From: Streptococcus gallolyticus subsp. gallolyticus DSM 16831 | Lineage (GTDB): Bacteria > Bacillota > Bacilli > Lactobacillales > Streptococcaceae | Assembly: GCF_002000985.1 (NCBI RefSeq) | Contig: NZ_CP018822.1 | Location: forward strand, 762,001-826,000 | Direction of reading: 5' to 3' | DNA: 64,000 nucleotides | In this document: positions 59,094 to 64,000 of the stretch, in pieces | Position numbering within the stretch: position 1 is the stretch's first letter | How the letters are laid out: each line of letters opens with the position of its first letter | Made by a program: the position numbers and the translations under genes | The notes under the pieces: generated by a model | Databases searched by the model: none | Told to the model about the DNA's origin: nothing | The model's input: only the letters and a program-made list of their open reading frames with translations

Positions 59094-60608
59094 ATGAAGA
59101 AGAAATTTCTTTTATTGATAAATTTAGTTGCACTTTTATTTGCTTGGCAAATCAGCCATATCAAGCAAGTTTCGGCAGATGATAAGATTGATGTTGTCAC
59201 AACTTTCTATCCTGTTTATGAATTTACCAAAGCTGTTACGGGAGATACCGCAGATGTAACCATGTTGATCAAAGCAGGAACTGAACCACACGACTTTGAA
59301 CCATCTACCAAAAATATTGCAACGATTTCAGACGCTGATGTTTTTGTCTATATGGACGATAGTATGGAAACATGGGTTGATAGCGTTGAAAAATCCATTG
59401 ATTCAGACAGTTTAACAGTTGTTAAATCAACAGGAGATATGCTATTAATGGCAGGAACAGCTGATGAAGACGACGAAGATAGCGATGACGGTCATACTCA
59501 CGAATATGACCCACACGTTTGGCTCTCACCAAAACGCGCTATCACATTGGTTGAAAATATCCGTGACGCTTTTGTTGCAAAATATCCTGATAAAGCTGAT
59601 ACTTTCAATAGCAATGCAGCTGCTTACATTGAAAAACTAAATGATTTAGATGCCGAATACACAGAAGCATTGTCAAATGCTAAACAAACAAGCTTTGTCA
59701 CACAGCACGCTGCTTTTGGTTATTTAGCACTTGATTACGGTTTGACACAAATTCCAATCACTGGTGTGTCAGCCGAATCAGAACCATCAGCAAAACGTTT
59801 AGCAAGTTTGACAAAATATATCAAAAAATACGATATTAAATACATTTACTTTGAAGAAAATGCGTCAAGTAAAGTTGCTTCAACTTTAGCAGATGAAGCA
59901 GGGGTCAAAACAGCGGTGTTAAATCCGATTGAAAGCTTAACAAGCAAACAAATCAAAGCTGGTGAAGATTATTTCTCAGTTATGGAAGAAAACTTGAAAG
60001 CTTTGCAATTGACAACAGATGTCGCTGGTAAGACTATCAAAGCTGAAACAGACACAACCAAGACTGTTCAAAATGGTTACTTCAAAGATAAAGATGTTAC
60101 CGACCGTTCATTGAGCGATTGGTCTGGTAAATGGCAATCAGTTTACCCATATCTTCTTGACGGCACATTGGATCAAGTTTGGGAATACAAAGCTAAAGCT
60201 TCAAAAGGTGAAAAAACAGCCGAAGAATATAAGGAATACTACACAACAGGTTACAAGACAGACGTTGAACAAATCAATATCAGCGGTAAAAAGAATACCA
60301 TTACATTTATCAAAAACGGTGAGAAATACAAGTTTACTTATAAATATGTAGGTTACAAGATTTTGACTTATGAAAAAGGTAACCGTGGTGTCCGTTATTT
60401 GTTTGAAACAGATGATGAAAATGCTGGTGAATTCAAATACGTCCAATTTAGTGACCACAACATCACAACAACAGATGCCGAGCATTTCCACATTTTCTGG
60501 GGTGGCGAAAGCCAAGACGCGCTTCTTGAAGAAATGGATAACTGGCCAACCTATTATCCAACTAGCTTAACAGGTCAAGAAATCGCACAAGAAATTGTTG
60601 CCCACTAA
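59094..60608 (+). CDS. adcA: zinc-binding protein AdcA with ZinT domain
   Basis: 504 residues. The N-terminal signal segment (~1-29) ends V-S-A-D-D, with no lipobox cysteine, as in S. pyogenes AdcA. The ZnuA-like domain (~33-325) has E-P-H-D-F-E-P-S (zinc-ligand His), a short Asp/His-rich loop (D-E-D-D-E-D-S-D-D-G-H-T-H-E-Y-D-P-H-V-W), T-Q-H-A-A-F-G-Y and F-E-E-N-A-S-S-K. The ZinT domain (~330-504) has S-D-W-S-G-K-W-Q-S-V-Y-P-Y, F-S-D-H-N-I-T-T-T-D-A-E-H-F-H-I-F-W-G-G. It captures extracellular Zn2+ for the AdcBC importer, encoded elsewhere. AdcR boxes lie in its promoter. Confidence 0.96.
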   Translation: MKKKFLLLINLVALLFAWQISHIKQVSADDKIDVVTTFYPVYEFTKAVTGDTADVTMLIKAGTEPHDFEPSTKNIATISDADVFVYMDDSMETWVDSVEKSIDSDSLTVVKSTGDMLLMAGTADEDDEDSDDGHTHEYDPHVWLSPKRAITLVENIRDAFVAKYPDKADTFNSNAAAYIEKLNDLDAEYTEALSNAKQTSFVTQHAAFGYLALDYGLTQIPITGVSAESEPSAKRLASLTKYIKKYDIKYIYFEENASSKVASTLADEAGVKTAVLNPIESLTSKQIKAGEDYFSVMEENLKALQLTTDVAGKTIKAETDTTKTVQNGYFKDKDVTDRSLSDWSGKWQSVYPYLLDGTLDQVWEYKAKASKGEKTAEEYKEYYTTGYKTDVEQINISGKKNTITFIKNGEKYKFTYKYVGYKILTYEKGNRGVRYLFETDDENAGEFKYVQFSDHNITTTDAEHFHIFWGGESQDALLEEMDNWPTYYPTSLTGQEIAQEIVAH

Positions 60609-60631
60609 AAACAACCTCATCAAAAATAGCT

Positions 60632-60665
60632 AAAAAATCTGAAACAAAACGTTTCAGATTTTTTG
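60632..60665 (+). terminator. Rho-independent terminator
   Basis: AATCTGAAAC and GTTTCAGATT with AAAAC loop, A-run and T-run. Confidence 0.85.
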
Positions 60666-60818
60666 TTTGAAATATGATACCTGTTACCACTTTGTTGTTC
60701 TTCGTTAGTGAAAAAATATCTTATTTTAATAAAAAAATAAGGAAGTTTCAGTAAAATGCTAAGCGTTATGTAAGCAAAGGGAAGTGATTTGGGAAATATC
60801 AAAGAAGAGGTGCTGAAA

Positions 60819-61553
60819 ATGGTTAAAGCATTGGAGACTAGTTTTAAACGCATTGAGAAAAAGTATGTTTTGGATAAAGAAAAACTAGGAGCTATTTGGG
60901 ATGATTTGAAAGAACACCTTGTAGAGGATGATTATCCGACATCAACAATTACTAATATTTATTTTGACACAGCAGATTTTCAAGTCATTCAGGACTCGAT
61001 TGCAAAGAAAAATGGTCGCGAAAAGATTCGTATGCGAACTTACGTCACAAACCCGACAGAAGATAGCCAAGCCTTTTTGGAATTAAAGAAAAAAGACGCC
61101 GAAGGTATCGGTCATAAATTCCGTTTGGTTTCGGAAACAGGCGCTATTAAACAATTTATCGAAAGTGGGAAATTGACACATGCCACAAGCGAAGACCAAC
61201 TTTTAATCGATGAATTGAATACACTTAAAGAACGATATGGTGACTTGAGTGCACGTATGTTGATTTATTATGAACGTTCTTCTTTTAAAGAAAAACATCA
61301 TATTAAAGGGCAACCACAAACGAAAATTCGTGTGACAGTTGACCAAAATGTTACTTACCGTGATTATGATGTAGAAAAATCAATGGGAAATTACGGTAGT
61401 GAGCTAGTCGGTGACGGAAAAGTCATCATGGAAATTAAAACCCCTGGTCCCCAACCGGAATGGCTAAAAGCTATTTTGATGAAACACGGCATTGAGTCAA
61501 CATCGTTTTCAAAATATGGCACAGCTTATCGTAAATCACAAGGAATAGTCTAA
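60819..61553 (+). CDS. second VTC-domain (polyphosphate polymerase-like) protein
   Basis: 244 residues from ATG 60819 with GAAGAGG eight bases upstream; an in-frame TTG at 60789 would add ten residues. Conserved tunnel residues: R-I-E-K-K-Y, T-N-I-Y-F-D-T, R-E-K-I-R-M-R-T-Y, F-L-E-L-K-K-K-D, R-M-L-I-Y-Y-E-R, I-R-V-T-V-D-Q-N-V, V-I-M-E-I-K-T and T-S-F-S-K-Y. Soluble and cytosolic. It is only loosely similar to the Pel-linked VTC protein (49968), showing two divergent copies rather than a recent duplication. Paired with a DUF4956 gene 22 bp downstream. Confidence 0.87.
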   Translation: MVKALETSFKRIEKKYVLDKEKLGAIWDDLKEHLVEDDYPTSTITNIYFDTADFQVIQDSIAKKNGREKIRMRTYVTNPTEDSQAFLELKKKDAEGIGHKFRLVSETGAIKQFIESGKLTHATSEDQLLIDELNTLKERYGDLSARMLIYYERSSFKEKHHIKGQPQTKIRVTVDQNVTYRDYDVEKSMGNYGSELVGDGKVIMEIKTPGPQPEWLKAILMKHGIESTSFSKYGTAYRKSQGIV

Positions 61554-61575
61554 ATTAAATTGAATAAGTTAGGAG

Positions 61576-62268
61576 ATGATTATTGTTTTGAGTTTATTTA
61601 ATAGTGTTTATACAGGTGCGAGTGCGACGGTAAATCCATTGATGGTTGCCTTATCCCTTTTGGTCAGTCTTATATTAGGTGCTGCTTTAGCGTGGGTGTA
61701 TCGTTATCGGACACTTTACACAAAAGAATTTGTCATTACATTGACAATCCTTCCTAGCTTATTGTCAGTGATTATTTTCTTGGTGAACGGTAGTCTGGGA
61801 ACAAGTGTTGCCGTAGCTGGAACATTTAGTTTGGTACGTTTTCGTTCAGCTGCAGGTGGTGCGCGTGAACTGTTGGCACTCTTTTTAGCAATGACTATCG
61901 GATTAAGTACAGGAATGGGTTACCTAACTTTAGCTATTTTGACCACAATTGTTTTCTTGGTGATTTGGCTTGGTTTGGAAAAAATGACCTTCTTTAGTTC
62001 AGGACAAACGGTGAGACATTTGGTGATAGATTTGCCAAAAGATCGAAAAGATGAAAAGTTAATCCGCCACATCCTACACCAATTTTGTCGAGATATTGAA
62101 TTGGTATCGTTGAAAAGTAGCCATAGCGGTGAACATTTGACGTTGACCTATCAAATCGACCTAAATTCAGACGACGATGACGTTTTATTAACCGATGAAT
62201 TAGTCGAACACATTGTAGATATTGACATCTCAATGACCAAATTAGCTAAGAAAAAGAAAAACTTGTAA
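61576..62268 (+). CDS. second DUF4956 membrane protein
   Basis: 230 residues with four transmembrane helices (~22-42, ~50-72, ~90-112, ~116-132), the DUF4956 loop V-A-G-T-F-S-L-V-R-F-R-S-A-A-G-G-A-R-E, and a soluble C-terminal domain. The AGGAG motif abuts the ATG at 61576, which is too close for good initiation; the in-frame TTG at 61588 (S-L-F-N-S-V-Y-T-G) may be the real start. No CotH neighbour is seen; instead a peptidoglycan-hydrolase-like gene follows after a terminator. It forms, with the VTC gene, a stand-alone module independent of Pel. Confidence 0.85.
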   Translation: MIIVLSLFNSVYTGASATVNPLMVALSLLVSLILGAALAWVYRYRTLYTKEFVITLTILPSLLSVIIFLVNGSLGTSVAVAGTFSLVRFRSAAGGARELLALFLAMTIGLSTGMGYLTLAILTTIVFLVIWLGLEKMTFFSSGQTVRHLVIDLPKDRKDEKLIRHILHQFCRDIELVSLKSSHSGEHLTLTYQIDLNSDDDDVLLTDELVEHIVDIDISMTKLAKKKKNL

Positions 62269-62276
62269 TACAAGTT

Positions 62277-62303
62277 AACCAGAACCTCGGTTCTGGTTTT
62301 TTT
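62277..62303 (+). terminator. Rho-independent terminator
   Basis: AACCAGAAC and GTTCTGGTT, 9-bp stem with CTCG loop, then T-run, right after the DUF4956 stop. Confidence 0.88.
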
Positions 62304-62440
62304 GATGAACAATTAAACAAGCTTGCAAATTCTTGCAGATTGAATTATCAGCGTGACAATAGACGATTTTTGAGTGCGTTGCCAGCTTCTGAAAACTTTG
62401 TTATAATGAACTAAGATAGCACTTACATTAAGGAGGCACC

Positions 62441-63157
62441 GTGAAAGAAAAGCGTATTACAAAGTTCTTTTTAACCTGCGCAACTTTGGTTACTTGTATT
62501 ACCTTGGGCGTTAACCTTTGTTTTCAACATTCTACAAAAGCGGTTGTCGCAGAATCTTCGGAAACATCAGATACAGCAACAGCTGATTTTATTGCAAGCA
62601 TTGGCGAAACAGCACGACAAATTGGGCAAGAGCGTAACCTCTACGCTTCTGTGATGATTGCACAAGCTGTCTTAGAATCAAGTAGTGGGCAGTCTGCGCT
62701 TAGCCAGTCTCCTTATTATAATTTCTTTGGTATCAAAGGGAGTTACAATGGCAATTCTGTGACCATGCTAACTTGGGAAGATGACGGAAATGGCAATACT
62801 TACGAAGTTGACCAAGCATTTAGGTCGTATGATAGTTTAAGCGATTCGTTGAATGATTACGCTAATTTGCTTAGTTGGGATTTGTATTCTGGAACGTGGA
62901 AGTCTAACACAACATCTTACCAAGACGCCACGGCAGCCTTGACTGGTTTGTATGCCACAGACACATCTTACGCTGATAAATTAAATGCTTTAATTGAGCA
63001 ATATGGTTTGACAGTCTATGATGAACCAGCAAGCACAGAGGAAGAAACAAGTAGCGAGGACAATTCAGACCATGTCTGGAATGAATATCGTGGCTCTTAC
63101 ACAACAGCAGCCATTCTAGCAGAAGATGAAGCATGGCTTCGCTTTATTAGTCAATAG
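62441..63157 (+). CDS. secreted GH73-type glucosaminidase
   Basis: 238 residues, GTG start with AAGGAGG. A signal peptide (~1-37, ending K-A-V-V-A) precedes a glucosaminidase domain: R-Q-I-G-Q-E-R-N-L-Y-A-S-V-M-I-A-Q-A-V-L-E-S-S-S-G-Q-S (catalytic Glu) and Y-Y-N-F-F-G-I-K-G-S-Y-N-G. This is the FlgJ/LytG-like GH73 fold that cleaves N-acetylglucosaminyl bonds in peptidoglycan. The C-terminal ~45 residues are acidic and disordered; no LysM or choline-binding repeats. Expected to function in daughter-cell separation or wall turnover. Transcribed alone. Confidence 0.92.
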   Translation: MKEKRITKFFLTCATLVTCITLGVNLCFQHSTKAVVAESSETSDTATADFIASIGETARQIGQERNLYASVMIAQAVLESSSGQSALSQSPYYNFFGIKGSYNGNSVTMLTWEDDGNGNTYEVDQAFRSYDSLSDSLNDYANLLSWDLYSGTWKSNTTSYQDATAALTGLYATDTSYADKLNALIEQYGLTVYDEPASTEEETSSEDNSDHVWNEYRGSYTTAAILAEDEAWLRFISQ

Positions 63158-63163
63158 AATAGG

Positions 63164-63187
63164 AAAGAGGAATTTTCTCCTCTTTTT
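63164..63187 (+). terminator. Rho-independent terminator
   Basis: AAAGAGGA and TCCTCTTT, with ATTTTC loop and T-run. Confidence 0.75.
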
Positions 63188-63204
63188 TACATTATTTTGA
63201 AAAT

Positions 63205-63240
63205 AAAAAAAGCCAATTTCGATTGCTCGAAAATGGCTTT
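63205..63240 (-). terminator. rpmE2 terminator
   Basis: Minus-strand AAAGCCATTTTCGA pairs with TCGAAATTGGCTTT (one mismatch) around GCAA, followed by T-run. It ends rpmE2 transcription. Confidence 0.8.
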
Positions 63241-63258
63241 CCTGTAAAATGCGGTTTC

Positions 63259-63501
63259 TTATTTGAGACCGTATTTTTTGTTGAAGCGATCCACACGACC
63301 GTCTGCTTGTGTGAATTTTTGGCGTCCAGTGTAGAATGGGTGAGAATCTGATGAGATTTCCACACGTACAAGTGGATAAGTAGCGCCTTCAAATTCTACA
63401 GTTTCGTTAGAAGATTTTGTAGAACCGCTAAGGAATTTGTAACCAGTAGTTGTGTCCATGAACACTACTGGACGGTATTCTGGATGGATGTTTTGTTTCA
63501 T
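63259..63501 (-). CDS. rpmE2: 50S ribosomal protein L31 type B
   Basis: 80 residues. [23 protein letters not shown] and [14 protein letters not shown] are typical L31; the zinc-binding C-x-x-C motif of type A is absent, so it is the zinc-independent type B paralogue. RBS GAAAGGAAA. A 7-bp stem (ATGGTGC/GCACCAT, 63525-63547) sits in the leader and may be an autoregulatory L31 leader structure. Confidence 0.96.
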   Translation of the reverse strand: MKQNIHPEYRPVVFMDTTTGYKFLSGSTKSSNETVEFEGATYPLVRVEISSDSHPFYTGRQKFTQADGRVDRFNKKYGLK

Positions 63502-63524
63502 TGTTAAAAGATTTCCTTTCTGCC

Positions 63525-63547
63525 ATGGTGCTTTTTTGACGCACCAT
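63525..63547 (-). promoter_or_regulatory. Leader hairpin upstream of rpmE2
   Basis: Minus-strand ATGGTGC pairs with GCACCAT around a 9-nt loop, 24 nt before the start codon and just before the Shine-Dalgarno. Position resembles autogenous L31 leaders known in Firmicutes; identity not proven. Confidence 0.45.
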
Positions 63548-63660
63548 AGTTATTTTAACTTCTATAGTTTATCAAATAATGCGATATTTGACAAGACTTT
63601 TAAGCAAATTAATTGAATTAAAATCAAGTTGTCATTAAGTCAAGGCTATCAAGGGATTGC

Positions 63661-64000
63661 TTAGTTCTTTGGTACTAGCAAGTCTTTGATTTCTTGGTAA
63701 ATTTCGTCGTTTTCTTCAAGGCTATAAGAATTCGCTCCGCTGGCTAATGGGTGTCCGCCTCCGCCATGACGTTTAGCGATTTCATTGATAACCTGTGATT
63801 TACTACGAAGACGCACACGGTAATGTTTATCAGCTTGTTCGACAAAAATTGCCCATGATTGGATACAATCGATTTTTCCAGGCGTTCCAACGATGGCAGA
63901 TGTTTCAGCATCAGTTACGTTGAATTTTTTCATAGTATCCTGTGTCAATACCACACGAGCAGCGCCATTCTCATCAACTTCAAGATTGTCAAAAACGTAG
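63661..64000 (-). CDS. DHH/DHHA1 family phosphoesterase (NrnA/Pde2-like), 5' part outside window
   Basis: The frame is open from the right edge of the window; the visible 113 codons are the C-terminal part (Y-V-F-D-N-L-E-V-D-E-N-G-A-A-R-V-V-L-T). It ends with the DHHA1 motif G-G-G-G-H-P-L-A-S-G-A, the substrate-contacting glycine-rich loop of NrnA and DhhP-type phosphodiesterases. Such enzymes degrade nanoRNA, pAp or linear/cyclic di-AMP products. The catalytic DHH half is out of view, so the subtype cannot be decided. rpmE2 lies 160 bp downstream on the same strand. Confidence 0.88.
   Translation of the reverse strand, partial: YVFDNLEVDENGAARVVLTQDTMKKFNVTDAETSAIVGTPGKIDCIQSWAIFVEQADKHYRVRLRSKSQVINEIAKRHGGGGHPLASGANSYSLEENDEIYQEIKDLLVPKN

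Overview
The window is low-GC Gram-positive DNA with strong AGGAGG ribosome-binding sites, TATAAT/TTGACA promoters and T-run hairpin terminators. AdcA with a ZinT tail behind AdcR boxes, an Rgg-type regulator, class Ib nrdH/nrdE/nrdF, ThiT, CodY-like boxes and rapZ-yvcK-whiA point to Streptococcus. The riboflavin operon, the acn-citZ-icd operon and a Pel locus together suggest the S. bovis/S. equinus complex; the species is inference. It looks chromosomal. I saw no insertion sequence, prophage, tRNA, rRNA or CRISPR.

Layout. 1-6.9 kb: redox and detoxification cluster (flavodoxin-fold reductases, two aldo/keto reductases, an Old Yellow Enzyme, a DJ-1/PfpI protein, a MerR regulator and a YdcZ-type transporter), with two promoters carrying the 19-bp spacer typical of MerR control. 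7.0-8.2 kb: Xre regulator plus membrane protein with a palindromic operator. 8.2-12.1 kb: FMN riboswitch and ribD-ribE-ribBA-ribH. 12.4 kb: repeat-containing lipoprotein. 13.2-16.5 kb: LysR regulator divergent from two more aldo/keto reductases, with three shared T-N11-A boxes. 16.6-18.9 kb: CorA, a TMEM175-like protein, and TPP-riboswitch-controlled ThiT. 19.0-23.3 kb: nrdH, nrdE and nrdF, with a 687-bp spacer of structured tandem repeats between nrdE and nrdF. 23.3-28.4 kb: oxidative half of the TCA cycle. 28.5-32.6 kb: CmpB-like membrane protein, HAD phosphatase with LacI regulator, YdcF protein, RidA. 32.7-38.0 kb: two-gene acyl-CoA dehydratase activase-like iron-sulfur system, divergent from a TetR gene across a perfect 41-bp palindrome. 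38.1-40.2 kb: DUF1003 protein and a membrane-anchored DUF4832-like protein.

40.5-52.4 kb is the most interesting part: an apparent single operon encoding a Gram-positive Pel-type exopolysaccharide system (PelD, PelE, PelA deacetylase, PelF, PelG), followed without a break by CotH, a VTC-domain protein, a DUF4956 membrane protein and GalE. GalE can supply UDP-GalNAc/UDP-GlcNAc, PelF polymerises, PelD/E/G form the membrane complex and PelA deacetylates. The role of CotH-VTC-DUF4956 is unknown. A second VTC-DUF4956 pair lies at 60.8-62.3 kb, away from any Pel gene.

52.6-64.0 kb: rapZ-yvcK-whiA, a C69 dipeptidase, an Rgg regulator with an MFS transporter, zinc-uptake AdcA, the second VTC-DUF4956 pair, a GH73-type glucosaminidase, ribosomal protein L31 type B and the start-truncated end of a DHH phosphoesterase.
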